Assembly (NCBI GenBank): GCA_965368175.1
Contig: CBDULX010000019.1
Span: 1-24,490, forward strand
Length of the DNA: 24,490 nt
From: CBDULX01 sp965368175
GTDB lineage: Bacteria > Pseudomonadota > Gammaproteobacteria > SZUA-229
Direction: 5' to 3'
The translations under genes and the position numbers were made by a program. The notes under the pieces were generated by a model. That model was given only the letters and a program-made list of their open reading frames with translations. It made no database searches and was not told where the DNA came from. Shown here piece by piece: positions 1 through 7,689 of this stretch (within the stretch, counting starts at the first letter, position 1; each line of letters starts with the position of its first letter).

Positions 1-1
1 C

Positions 2-700
2 TTGCATTTAGCAGCAATGTTTGCTGTGTCACAGACAGTCGCTGCTGAAGAAACGGAAAATGGTTTATGGAAAGCATCGGCTGAACTGGGCTATGTGTCC
101 ACCAGTGGTAATACAGAAACAACAACTGTTAACAGTAAGGCCATGACATCAACTGAGCGAGAGGAATGGCGTCATAAGATTGAAATTACTGCTCTCAAAG
201 CGTCAGATAATATTGGTACTACGGCCGAAAAATATGGTCTGACCGGACAGAGTGATTATAAGTTGACTAAACCTAATTATCTTTTTGGTATGGTTAATTA
301 CGAGAATGACAAATTTAGTGGTTTTGAATATCAGGTCACAGAAGCAATAGGTTATGGTCGTCGTGTTATTGATGGTACTGGTCTTTCTCTTGATCTTGAA
401 ATCGGTCCTGGTGCCCGGCAGAGCAAACTGGATACAGGTGAATCGGATAGTGAAACCATTATTCGTGGTGCAGCGAAGCTGGACTGGGCAATCAGTAAAA
501 CCAGTCGGTTTACTGAGGTGCTTACTATAGAAGATGGTGAAGATGTAACTATTAGCAAGTCAGTAACCGGTTTATCAAGTAAAATAAATGGTAGCCTGTC
601 GATGAAAATAACTTATACCTACAAGAATACTTCTGAAGTACCAGTGGGTGTTGAGGAAACCGATACAGAAACAGCAGTAACATTAGTATATGGCTTTTAG
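2..700 (+). CDS. DUF481 (YdiY-like) outer-membrane protein, 5' end cut by window
   Basis: The open frame runs from the window edge to TAG at 698-700, about 232 residues. The first visible codon is TTG in mid signal peptide, so the true start lies left of the window. The N-terminus is a hydrophobic stretch ending in an Ala-rich site (TVAA before EE), consistent with signal peptidase I cleavage. The rest alternates polar and hydrophobic residues, begins with the STSGNTETTTVNSKA type of motif seen in DUF481 proteins, and ends in an aromatic residue (VYGF), as outer-membrane beta barrels do. DUF481 members are salt-induced or 'YdiY-like' outer-membrane proteins whose substrate is unknown. The gene stands apart from the hyp operon, and two hairpins follow within about 110 bp. 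The family call is good; no specific function can be given. Confidence 0.8.
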   Translation: MHLAAMFAVSQTVAAEETENGLWKASAELGYVSTSGNTETTTVNSKAMTSTEREEWRHKIEITALKASDNIGTTAEKYGLTGQSDYKLTKPNYLFGMVNYENDKFSGFEYQVTEAIGYGRRVIDGTGLSLDLEIGPGARQSKLDTGESDSETIIRGAAKLDWAISKTSRFTEVLTIEDGEDVTISKSVTGLSSKINGSLSMKITYTYKNTSEVPVGVEETDTETAVTLVYGF

Positions 701-1234
701 GCTATGGTGATTACCAGTATGATGTTGGCCTCTTCAGTATTTTACTGGGGGGCTGTAGCCAGGTTAAATCGCTTCATGCGATTTGATCTGGCGAAGGCCA
801 GAATCAATTTACCAGCAAAAAGTAAAAATATAGCTAAAAGCCACTCTAAACTGTAGATACCTGTTAAAAGTATGTCGGTATGACGACTATTGTCTGATAT
901 ATTTCTTTGCGGAAAGTAATACTGTTTTCATATCTTTCACCTCATGATAATGTTTTTCACCCTTGTCTGGAATGGTTTGACAATGTTAGTAGCATATTAG
1001 CGGGACAGCAGTGAATATATATCAATATATTACAGACTTAAAATTCATGATGGTTAGAATACAGTTTAAAATTTACACTTGCTGCGGTTTTCATGGTGCT
1101 CGGCTAAGAGTTCGTATTGCATGTGAAAATGAAATAACCGACTAAAGACCTTAAAATATAAGGTTGAATTCCGCTTCTATTTCCTATAAATTTGCGCGCT
1201 TTATTTTATCCGAAATACATAAGAGAGTTACATT
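701..1234. other. Long intergenic region without a recognisable gene
   Basis: This 534-bp stretch separates the DUF481 gene from the 37-codon ORF. Apart from the tandem hairpins at 766-807, it contains an AT-only dyad (AATATAT at 1014-1020 against ATATATT at 1025-1031). A weak promoter-like pair lies just before the small ORF: TTGAAT at 1164-1169 and TATAAA at 1185-1190, with only 15 bp between them, which is below optimal. No open frame of convincing length and no tRNA or rRNA pattern was seen. Confidence 0.5.
766..807 (+). terminator. Two tandem hairpins downstream of the DUF481 gene, possible terminator
   Basis: AAATCGC (766-772) pairs perfectly with GCGATTT (778-784) around a TTCAT loop. 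Immediately after, TTGATCTGGC (783-792) pairs with GCCAGAATCAA (797-807) around GAAG with one bulged A. Neither stem is followed by a strong T-run, so this is an imperfect terminator or a stable 3' mRNA end. A small GGCT/AGCC stem (751-760) sits just upstream. Confidence 0.4.
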
Positions 1235-1348
1235 ATGGATGCGACTGCAATTTTTGCCATTCTAGGCGTGATTGGCTCAGCGATAGTCTTCACTTTTCTG
1301 GGTGTTAGAATTAACCACCTGATGAACAATACAAATTCCGAAGATTGA
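1235..1348 (+). CDS. Small single-span membrane peptide, 37 residues
   Basis: ATG at 1235 runs to TGA at 1346-1348. Residues 5-24 form one hydrophobic helix rich in Ile, Val, Ala and Phe with a Gly-x-x-Gly-Ser kink (AIFAILGVIGSAIVF). A short polar tail with Arg, His and several Asn follows and ends in SED. Met-Asp at the start and Arg-Ile-Asn-His after the helix suggest the N-terminus outside and the C-terminus in the cytoplasm. A purine-rich AAGAGAG lies at 1221-1227, seven bases before the ATG. The size, clean topology and ribosome site make this look real, but I do not recognise the family. It resembles in form the tiny subunits attached to respiratory complexes; that is only a guess. Confidence 0.5.
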   Translation: MDATAIFAILGVIGSAIVFTFLGVRINHLMNNTNSED

Positions 1349-1385
1349 TTTATATAAAAGGGCGGTGAGTTTGGCCATTTTGTAT

Positions 1386-1443
1386 ACCGGGCCCTCGTCT
1401 TACCCATTTAACCCTGATGCAAGCAATATAGCCGGGTCCCGGT
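1386..1443. repeat. GC-rich inverted repeat between the small ORF and hypE
   Basis: ACCGGGCCC at 1386-1394 faces GGGTCCCGGT at 1434-1443. The arms match as ACCGGG/CCCGGT and continue with one bulged base, across about 40 bases. The GC-rich arms stand out from an AT-rich gap. It lies between two convergent genes (small ORF and hypE) but has no T-run on either strand, so a role as terminator is uncertain. Confidence 0.4.
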
Positions 1444-1514
1444 GCAAATGCTCAGTTGTAAATACATTTAAACCTGACAAAAGCGTCCTGAATTCCTGCA
1501 TTATTTGATGATTT

Positions 1515-2519
1515 TCAACAAATACGAGGTAATGGATCATCTTCCAGTTCATCCAGCACTCGTTGTCCGCCTAATTCGGTTTCCAGTATCACCCGTGGCT
1601 GTTCTGCAACCTCGCCAATAATCGCAGCTGCTTCACCACCAGGTAATTGTTGCCAGAGCGCCAGTGCCTGATCTGCCTGTTGTGCATCTACGATAGCAAT
1701 GACACGGCCTTCACAGGCCAGATAATAGGGGTCGTATCCGAGTATTTCACACACCGAATCAACTTCGGGTTTTATGGGTATCTGTGTGCTTTGCAGATAG
1801 CAGCCCATTTTTGTCTGTCGAGTAATTTCCACGCAGACAGTGGCCAGTCCTCCTCGGGTAGGGTCACGCATAAAGCGTACGCCATCCAGCTGTGACAGGG
1901 CATGTGTGAAGGGGAAAACGCTGGCTGAATCGGATTTTAGATGTCCACGCAGCCCATATTGCTCCCGTGCCAGCATCACTGCAGTGCCATGGTCACCGAT
2001 GCTGCCATTGACCAGGATTTTATCGCCGAGCAGTATCCTGTCCGTACCAAGATTAAATGCCGGGTCGTAAATACCGATACCGGTAGTGGCGAAATAAACG
2101 CCACTGGCTTCGTGCAGGGGGAGCACTTTGGTGTCCCCGGTCACTATATGAACATTGCAGGCCAGTGCTGCCTGCGCCATATCGTCCAGAATACGTTCCA
2201 GCTGTTCAAATGGCATGCCTTCTTCAATGAAGGCGTTGAGGCTTAGGTATTTTGGGGTTGCGCCGGATACAGCAAGATCATTAACGGTGCCGTGTATGGC
2301 CAACGAGCCAATAGTACCGCCGGGAAATTCCAGTGGTTTTACAGTAAAGCCATCGGTGGTGAAACAAATGTCCGGGCTCTCCAGCTGTATATGACAGGCG
2401 TCGTCACGGGTATCCAGTAGTGGGTTGCTGAGCTTTTTTGCGAACAACTGGTCCACCAGTTCTCGCATGTGTCGGCCACCATTGCCATGGGCCAGGGTAA
2501 TCAGGTCAGTTTTATTCAT
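1515..2519 (-). CDS. hypE: HypE, carbamoyl dehydratase of hydrogenase maturation
   Basis: HypE receives a carbamoyl group from HypF on its C-terminal cysteine and dehydrates it with ATP to a thiocyanate, the source of the active-site CN ligands. The 334-residue protein begins MNKTDLITLAHGNGGRHM, typical of the family, followed by the AIR-synthase-like nucleotide-binding fold (DDACHI, FTTDGFTV, GTVNDLAVSGA, TGDTKV). It ends exactly in PRIC, the conserved tail whose Cys carries the ligand. I chose ATG at 2519 because it matches the family N-terminus and overlaps the hypF stop by 8 bp (ATGAATAA). The frame stays open further upstream to 2636 and an ATG at 2534 is possible, but that sequence is hypF in another frame. 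It is the last gene of the hyp operon. Confidence 0.95.
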   Translation of the reverse strand: MNKTDLITLAHGNGGRHMRELVDQLFAKKLSNPLLDTRDDACHIQLESPDICFTTDGFTVKPLEFPGGTIGSLAIHGTVNDLAVSGATPKYLSLNAFIEEGMPFEQLERILDDMAQAALACNVHIVTGDTKVLPLHEASGVYFATTGIGIYDPAFNLGTDRILLGDKILVNGSIGDHGTAVMLAREQYGLRGHLKSDSASVFPFTHALSQLDGVRFMRDPTRGGLATVCVEITRQTKMGCYLQSTQIPIKPEVDSVCEILGYDPYYLACEGRVIAIVDAQQADQALALWQQLPGGEAAAIIGEVAEQPRVILETELGGQRVLDELEDDPLPRIC

Positions 2520-4779
2520 GATTCGATAATCCATGGGTTTCGATAATCTGTCCATAGCTGAGGCCACCGTCGTTACAGGGCACTGACCGTGACATATAAA
2601 TTCTGTAGTCTTTTTGTTGTAGTGTTTGCATGACAAATTCGGTTAGCTTCCTGTTCTGGAAAACACCCCCAGTCAGGCCGATCGCAAAGTCACCATAAAC
2701 CTGCTGGAAGTGTTCAACCTGCTCAATAATATTCATTGCCAGGCTGCTGTGGAAAATATTACTGGCATGGCTCTGGTCGTTCTCGGATTGTTTTACCAGT
2801 GACCTGAACAGTTCCTGGTAGTCGATATTAATCAGTTGGTCGGACTCGGTTGTTAGTGTCAATGGTATGGCCAGTTCGGGGCTTAGTTCGCAGGCTATGT
2901 GTTCCAGTTCCATGGGCGCCTGGCCGTCATAACTACACTGGTAGCGTTTTAGAATGATGGCCGCTGCGGCATCAAACAGACGACCGGCCGCAGAGCTGGT
3001 GATGCCAGATTGTTTGTTGAAGGCCTGGGTAAACATGTCTATGTCCACACCATCAGCATTCCAGTCTATGCCTGTTTCCAGGCTTACCGAGAGCGCGCTT
3101 CGCCAGGGTTGAAGGGCCACCCTGTCACCACCAACCAGCTGAAAGGGTTTGAATCTGGCCACTCGTCGCCAGTCTCCACTCTGGCCGAAGAGAGTTTCAC
3201 CTCCCCACAGGCTGTTATCATCGCCCAGTCCGGTACCGTCCCAGGTAAATACCAGCCAGTGAGGCTCCGCCGGGTAGTCGCCGCAGAGTGTGCTGGCATG
3301 GGCATAATGATGATACACAGCGTTTCGGTCCAGGGAATATTTGTCGGCATAATCCCTGGCCCAGCGGGTGCTGGCATAGTCGGGATGAGCGTCATGAATT
3401 ATGGTTCTGGCACGTACCTGGTACAGCGTTTGCAAATCATCAACCACCTGCTTAAATATATCCCGGCTGCGGGCGTTACCCAGGTCTCCAATATGGGGCG
3501 AGACCACCAGACGATTTTCCCAGGCCAGAGAAATGGTGGTTTTCATGTGGCCGCCGGTTGCGAGCATAGCCTGTGGCAGTTTAAACGGCAGTGTAAGTTC
3601 AAGAGGTGTTGTACCTCGGCCCAGCCGAATATTCTGAACTGAATTGTTGATGACCTGTAATACCGAATCGTCGGCAGGACGTAAAATGGGCCGGTTATGG
3701 TGGATAAAACCATCGACTATATTTGTCAGACGTTGATCGATGTCTTCATTATCGGTTATGACCGGTTCACCAGAAAAATTGGCCGAGGTCGCAACCAGAG
3801 GGCCATTAAAATCCATACATAGTAACAGGTGCAATGGGCTGTAAGGCAGCATAGCACCTGTGCGATTCAATCCGGGGTTAATACTGTTCGCCAGCCTGCT
3901 ATCCATTTTTTTGTTGATTAAAACAATGGGGCGCGAAGGATCAAGTAGTTGTTCGCTTTCCTGCTCTGTAGGATCCAGTTCTTCAAGCAAAGCCTCTAGT
4001 CCATCAGGTCCAAACCAGGGAAATACTACGGCAAATGGTTTGTCTGGACGTTGTTTATTTTCTCGAAGTCGGGCAACGGCCGTTTCGTTTCTGGCATCAC
4101 ACATAATGTGATAACCACCTATGCCTTTTACGGCAAGAATTTTTCCGTTATTAAATGCATGATTGGCCTGTTCCAGAGCTACTTCATTGCCAGTGATACA
4201 GATATCACCCATTACAAAGCTTAGTCTGGGGCCGCAGATTTCACAGGCTACAGGCTGGGCATGGAATCGACGATCGAGTGGGTCAGTATATTCGTTGGAA
4301 CAATTTTTACAGAGTTTGAAATTTGCCATACTGGTGTTAGGGCGATCATAGGGCAGTTTGCTAATCAGGGTGTAACGGGGGCCGCACTGGGTACAGTTGA
4401 TAAATGGATAACGGTAGCGTCGATCGGTGGGATCCAATAGTTCGGTGAAGCAGTCGTTACAGGTAAAGTAATCCACCGGGATATGGATGTCGGCAGAGCG
4501 ATTAGTGGCACTGGGTAATATGCTGAAGTCATTAATTATTTCGTGGGAAATGGCTGTGGATGATACTAATTGTGGCCGGGCGAGTGGTGGGTGCAGCATG
4601 ATGATCTGGCGTTCAAATTCATCAAGGTCACCAGGATTGCCCTGAGCAAGAATCTCAACGGTACCGGATGAATTAAGTACCCAGCCAGTGATATGAAATC
4701 GATGGGCCATCCGGTATATGAAGGGACGAAACCCAACTCCCTGAATCTGACCCTGTATGGTTATTTTTTTTGTTAGCAT
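2512..4779 (-). CDS. hypF: HypF, carbamoyltransferase of hydrogenase maturation
   Basis: HypF converts carbamoyl phosphate to carbamoyl-AMP and transfers the carbamoyl group to HypE. The 755 residues match the usual length. An acylphosphatase domain is at about 1-90, with the GQIQGVGFRPFIYR signature. A double zinc-finger region follows, with Cys pairs at 107/110, 129/132, 157/160 and 179/182 (CNDC, CTQCGPR, CKNC, CEICGPR). Next come a YrdC-like nucleotide-binding domain at about 200-385 and a Kae1/TobZ-like C-terminal domain with VYHHYAHA and GLTGGVFQN. All domains are intact. It starts 148 bp after hypD, the only sizeable gap in the operon, and no good ribosome site precedes the ATG. hypE overlaps its 3' end. 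Confidence 0.96.
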   Translation of the reverse strand: MLTKKITIQGQIQGVGFRPFIYRMAHRFHITGWVLNSSGTVEILAQGNPGDLDEFERQIIMLHPPLARPQLVSSTAISHEIINDFSILPSATNRSADIHIPVDYFTCNDCFTELLDPTDRRYRYPFINCTQCGPRYTLISKLPYDRPNTSMANFKLCKNCSNEYTDPLDRRFHAQPVACEICGPRLSFVMGDICITGNEVALEQANHAFNNGKILAVKGIGGYHIMCDARNETAVARLRENKQRPDKPFAVVFPWFGPDGLEALLEELDPTEQESEQLLDPSRPIVLINKKMDSRLANSINPGLNRTGAMLPYSPLHLLLCMDFNGPLVATSANFSGEPVITDNEDIDQRLTNIVDGFIHHNRPILRPADDSVLQVINNSVQNIRLGRGTTPLELTLPFKLPQAMLATGGHMKTTISLAWENRLVVSPHIGDLGNARSRDIFKQVVDDLQTLYQVRARTIIHDAHPDYASTRWARDYADKYSLDRNAVYHHYAHASTLCGDYPAEPHWLVFTWDGTGLGDDNSLWGGETLFGQSGDWRRVARFKPFQLVGGDRVALQPWRSALSVSLETGIDWNADGVDIDMFTQAFNKQSGITSSAAGRLFDAAAAIILKRYQCSYDGQAPMELEHIACELSPELAIPLTLTTESDQLINIDYQELFRSLVKQSENDQSHASNIFHSSLAMNIIEQVEHFQQVYGDFAIGLTGGVFQNRKLTEFVMQTLQQKDYRIYMSRSVPCNDGGLSYGQIIETHGLSNHE

Positions 4780-4801
4780 AAACCGTTTGTTTCACATATA
4801 T

Positions 4802-4838
4802 GCCGGTTTGCAATAGCAATTACCGAGCAAAAACCGGC
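4802..4838. repeat. Inverted repeat in the hypF leader
   Basis: GCCGGTTT (4802-4809) is the exact reverse complement of AAACCGGC (4831-4838). The loop contains a smaller competing stem, TTGC-AATA-GCAA. It lies 22 bp upstream of the hypF start on the transcribed strand. There is no T-run, so it is more likely an mRNA structure or protein site than a terminator. Confidence 0.4.
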
Positions 4839-4852
4839 GCAACATTATTATG

Positions 4853-4922
4853 GTCTTAAATCATAAGTCGTAAGTCTTAATTCTTTAGTCTTATAACTTA
4901 CGACTTACAACTTATAACTTTT
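4853..4922. repeat. Heptamer tandem array that inverts on itself (hypD-hypF gap)
   Basis: Ten consecutive 7-base units fill 4853-4922. Six are of the form gtcttaa/atcataa/gtcgtaa, then four are of the inverse form aacttac/gacttac/aacttat. The 7-base phase continues through the switch. The inversion makes a perfect 12-bp stem, TAAGTCG... at 4864-4875 against ...CGACTTA at 4896-4907, with a 20-base loop. It occupies nearly half of the gap between hypD (upstream in transcription) and hypF. Heptamer tandem repeats are known in other bacteria, notably cyanobacteria. Here the array could be a repeat family, or an mRNA processing or attenuation element. Confidence 0.75.
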
Positions 4923-4927
4923 TGTAA

Positions 4928-6025
4928 CTAGGCTGATTCTTGCTCCCTTATGCCATTGGCCCACCAGATACGGCAGGCGCCTTCATCGGAAACCATGCAG
5001 GGGCCTACAGGGCTTTCCGGTACACAGGCCTTGCCGAACAGTTTGCACTGATTGGGGTATATTTTACCTAACACGACTTTTGCGCAATCACATCCCGGAG
5101 GCATGTCGCCGGAACGTCGTCGGTGTTCCTGAGAATAGTCGGGAAACTTGAGCAATGCATCATGGACCTGATAATTTTTGTTCAGTCGAAAACCAGATTT
5201 GGCAATGCTACCGATACCGCGCCAGTTGGCATCGGTTATATCCATGGTCTGTTTGAGCTGTTGTATGGCTGTGAGGTTTCCTCCAGGGTGGACTACAGAA
5301 GGATAACAGTTGTCTAGAAAAACTCGTTGTTCCAGGTGTTGGCGAAGTACTGAATATATGGATTTAAGTAAAGTATCCGGGCTAAAACCAGCAATAGCTG
5401 TTGGGTAATGATGTTGCTCCACGACGAAGTTCCAGTCGCCCGGGCCCATTATGGTTGCTACATGTCCGGGGGCGATCAATGCATCGAAACCCGGTTTCTC
5501 ATCTCCCAGTAACAGGGCAACGGCGGGCCAGGTGAGTCTTCCGGAAAGCAGGATGAACAGGTTTTCGGGGATGCCCTGACTGAGCATGCCAGCCACAGGG
5601 GCGGTGGTAGTCTCGAAACCGGTGGCGAAAAACACCACCGGTTTGTCCTGTTGCTGGGCGATTTCAACTGCCTGCAGAGGGCTGGCGATGGGGCGAACGT
5701 CGGCGCCCCGGGCCTGAGCATCGAGCAGGCTTCGAGCCTCAGATTTTGGCACGTTCACTGGTACTCTTAGCATGTCACCAAAGGCCACCAGGGTTATGTC
5801 TTCTTGCAGGGCCAGCTGTATGGCCTGATAGATATCTTCTTCCGGGCAGACACACACCGGACATCCGGGGCCTGGAATTAGTTCGACCTTGTCCACCAGC
5901 AGACTGCGAATGCCACTTTGGGAAATAGTGCGCTCATGGCCACCGCATACATTCAGCACGCGGATGCGCTTCTGGATGGGAAGTTGCCTGATCTGTTTCA
6001 GCCAGTGTTGTGCACTGTGGGTCAT
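4928..6025 (-). CDS. hypD: HypD, Fe-S scaffold for Fe(CN)2CO assembly
   Basis: HypD and HypC together hold the iron on which the CN and CO ligands are assembled before transfer to the large subunit. The 365 residues show the full set of family motifs: NVCGGHE at about 26-31 with the catalytic Cys, GPGCPVCVCPEEDI, ATGFETTTAP, and the C-terminal [4Fe-4S] cysteines in GCDCAKVVLG, NQCKLFG, ACVPESPVGPCMVS and GACRIW. Its ATG lies 3 bp after the hypB stop, so translation is probably coupled. It is followed by the 148-bp gap containing the heptamer array, then hypF. Confidence 0.97.
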   Translation of the reverse strand: MTHSAQHWLKQIRQLPIQKRIRVLNVCGGHERTISQSGIRSLLVDKVELIPGPGCPVCVCPEEDIYQAIQLALQEDITLVAFGDMLRVPVNVPKSEARSLLDAQARGADVRPIASPLQAVEIAQQQDKPVVFFATGFETTTAPVAGMLSQGIPENLFILLSGRLTWPAVALLLGDEKPGFDALIAPGHVATIMGPGDWNFVVEQHHYPTAIAGFSPDTLLKSIYSVLRQHLEQRVFLDNCYPSVVHPGGNLTAIQQLKQTMDITDANWRGIGSIAKSGFRLNKNYQVHDALLKFPDYSQEHRRRSGDMPPGCDCAKVVLGKIYPNQCKLFGKACVPESPVGPCMVSDEGACRIWWANGIREQESA

Positions 6026-6028
6026 GAG

Positions 6029-6832
6029 TTAAGCCTGAGAGGCCAGGTGAGCGTTATCCTGATTGTTGCTAGTATTGTTGATGCGCTGGCGATGGGCAGA
6101 GAGTTGCTGCTCCAGCCAGTCGATCCATTGATCCATGCCTTCCCCACTGCGGGCAGATAATTGCAGTACCGGGCTGGAATTAGCCAGTTCCCGAAAACAG
6201 TGTTCTGCTTTTGCCGGTTCAAAGTCATCCAGTACCGTTAACAGATCGGCTTTTGATAAAACCAGCAGGTCGGAGGCTTTGAACATCACCGGATACTTGG
6301 CGGGTTTGTCATCACCTTCGGTAGTGGATAATAAGGTGACATTCAGATGGTGGCCGAGATCAAAACTCGCTGGACACACCAGGTTGCCGACATTCTCAAT
6401 GAAAACTATATCCAGCTCATCGAGTTTAATCTGGTGCACGGCGTCATGCAGCATATGGGCATCGAGATGGCATGCAGTACCAGTAGAAATCTGTACTGCG
6501 GGAATGTTTTTGGCGCGTATTCGTTCGGCATCGTTTTCAGTTTCAAGGTCGCCTTCAATAACCGCCATTCTGTATTTATCCTTAATTCGGTCGATAGTGG
6601 CTTCCAGTAAGGCTGTTTTGCCTGAGCCGGGTGATGACATCAGGTTAATAGCAAGAATGCCGTGTCCATTGAAATGTTGACGATTATGCTCAGCCTGGTG
6701 GTCGTTTTCATGCAGCAGTCCATGCATCACATCGATCACTTTGCTGCCGGGTTTAACCTTTTCCAGTTTTCCACCGGGACGAACCAGATGCTGATTACCG
6801 GGAGTGATATTGCATCCGCAGGTGTCACACAT
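6029..6832 (-). CDS. hypB: HypB, nickel-delivery GTPase
   Basis: HypB is a SIMIBI-class GTPase that with HypA inserts nickel into the large subunit. I start it at ATG 6832, giving 267 residues beginning MCDTCGCN, the N-terminal CxxCGC high-affinity nickel site. The frame is open further upstream, but that stretch is hypA in another frame. A modest histidine-rich stretch at about 37-58 (seven His) may store nickel. The P-loop SSPGSGKT is at 66-73, EGDLET follows, and the dimer metal site residues appear in GTACHLDAHM and NLVCPASFDLG. LSKADLL carries the guanine-specificity KAD variant. The start overlaps the hypA stop by 8 bp (ATGTGTGA). Confidence 0.96.
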   Translation of the reverse strand: MCDTCGCNITPGNQHLVRPGGKLEKVKPGSKVIDVMHGLLHENDHQAEHNRQHFNGHGILAINLMSSPGSGKTALLEATIDRIKDKYRMAVIEGDLETENDAERIRAKNIPAVQISTGTACHLDAHMLHDAVHQIKLDELDIVFIENVGNLVCPASFDLGHHLNVTLLSTTEGDDKPAKYPVMFKASDLLVLSKADLLTVLDDFEPAKAEHCFRELANSSPVLQLSARSGEGMDQWIDWLEQQLSAHRQRINNTSNNQDNAHLASQA

Positions 6833-7190
6833 ATTGCTGTTCCTCACAGGTTTCGAATTCAATGCTGGTAATGAGCATTTCATCACCACTGATAAGCTGG
6901 GTGTGCCAGTCATTGCAATAGGCGCAGATGAGTTTATTGATCTGTGCTTCTGATTCACGCTGACAAGTCTGGCATTTGACGCGTATTGGCAAAGCCTCGG
7001 TTTCAAGCAATGCTGTTGCTGCAAGCGTGCCGGCCGATGCCATGGGAAACGCCTGTTTGAGTAGATGCATGTCGACACCTGCCAGTGGGCCAATGGCGAG
7101 ATTAATTTTAATTACGGAATCGGCCTGATGCTCATCAGCCAGATTTATGACCTGCTCGATAATAGACTGGCAGATACTGAGCTCATGCAT
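6825..7190 (-). CDS. hypA: HypA, nickel chaperone with zinc finger
   Basis: HypA binds nickel at its N-terminus and passes it on with HypB. Two adjacent ATGs exist at 7193 and 7190. I chose 7190 because the mature protein then begins MHELS, placing the nickel-ligand His at position 2. An AGGA sits 8 bases before that ATG. The 121-residue protein has the zinc site Cys73, Cys76, Cys89 and Cys92 (CQTC and CAYC), in the normal spacing. The start overlaps the hypC stop, and the stop overlaps hypB, so hypC-A-B are translationally coupled. Confidence 0.95.
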   Translation of the reverse strand: MHELSICQSIIEQVINLADEHQADSVIKINLAIGPLAGVDMHLLKQAFPMASAGTLAATALLETEALPIRVKCQTCQRESEAQINKLICAYCNDWHTQLISGDEMLITSIEFETCEEQQYV

Positions 7191-7425
7191 CATTCTGATC
7201 CTGTTCGAGACTCAGAATTTCATCGTAAAGTTCCCAGGCGGTTCGGGCTTCTTCCGGCTCTACTTTCTGTATGGCATAACCAATATGCACCATAACAAAG
7301 TCGCCGATTTTGAGGTCAGGGTCCTGCAGCATAAACAGGCTGACGTCACGATCAACACCCTTGGCCTCACAACGGGCTGTGAAACCATCAATCTGTTTTA
7401 TTTGCATGGGTATGGCAAGGCACAT
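7183..7425 (-). CDS. hypC: HypC, Fe-ligand chaperone
   Basis: HypC pairs with HypD during Fe(CN)2CO assembly and with the large-subunit precursor. The 80-residue protein starts MCLAIPMQI, with the essential Cys2. It has the family segments GDFVMVHIGYAI and VEPEEARTAWELYDEI. It is the first gene of the minus-strand hyp operon. The ribosome site before ATG 7425 is weak. About 60 bp upstream is a predicted FNR-type promoter in the divergent region. Confidence 0.96.
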   Translation of the reverse strand: MCLAIPMQIKQIDGFTARCEAKGVDRDVSLFMLQDPDLKIGDFVMVHIGYAIQKVEPEEARTAWELYDEILSLEQDQNDA

Positions 7426-7493
7426 AGTAGAAGGCTTTAGTTAGACATATTGATTAAAGTCTATGTGCCCTGGAGTTTCAAGCTATATAAGGC

Positions 7494-7499
7494 ATTAAA
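7494..7499 (-). promoter_or_regulatory. Predicted -10 of the hypC promoter
   Basis: On the minus strand this reads TTTAAT, five of six bases of the sigma70 -10. No good -35 is present, but the FNR-like dyad is at the spacing where an activator replaces the -35. The leader to the hypC ATG would be about 60 nt. Confidence 0.35.
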
Positions 7500-7520
7500 G
7501 ATATGGAGACAAACGCTGGC

Positions 7521-7534
7521 TTGTTGTATATCAA
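7521..7534. promoter_or_regulatory. FNR/CRP-family binding site in divergent hyp/hyd region
   Basis: TTGTTGTATATCAA matches the FNR consensus TTGAT-N4-ATCAA at nine of ten defined bases. On the minus strand a TTTAAT hexamer at 7499-7494 would serve as the -10 of hypC, giving a start near 7486-7487. That puts the FNR site centre at about -41, the class II activation position. For the plus-strand operon the best -10 is TATACT at 7580-7585, placing the site near -64, less ideal. The match is seen in the sequence; binding is inferred. Confidence 0.5.
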
Positions 7535-7689
7535 AGTTTAGCCGCGCTAACATTTGATTGTCTGTTAAAAGAGTGTGATTATACTATTAAGGCTGTTTTA
7601 CGAATAACAGACGTAATAATTTTCTTATATTAATAAATTGATTATTTAGACAGATGCTTACTAAGATTTCTTAATTCTGAGGCATTTAA

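Noticed and set aside
976..1000. TTGACA-like -35 upstream of the small membrane ORF
   Set aside because: TTGACA is present but the nearest TATTAG is only about 12 bases away and no -10 occurs at proper spacing.
3010..3642. A 210-codon plus-strand open frame inside hypF
   Set aside because: It lies wholly antisense to the strongly supported hypF, shows no domain or ribosome site, and its composition is that of a shadow frame.
6135..6680. A 181-codon plus-strand frame inside hypB
   Set aside because: It is antisense to intact hypB with its P-loop and metal motifs, and its Ser/Arg-rich sequence is typical of a shadow frame.
7517..7531. Possible sigma54 promoter (TGGC near the FNR-like site)
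   Set aside because: The GC pair expected twelve bases after the GG is absent.
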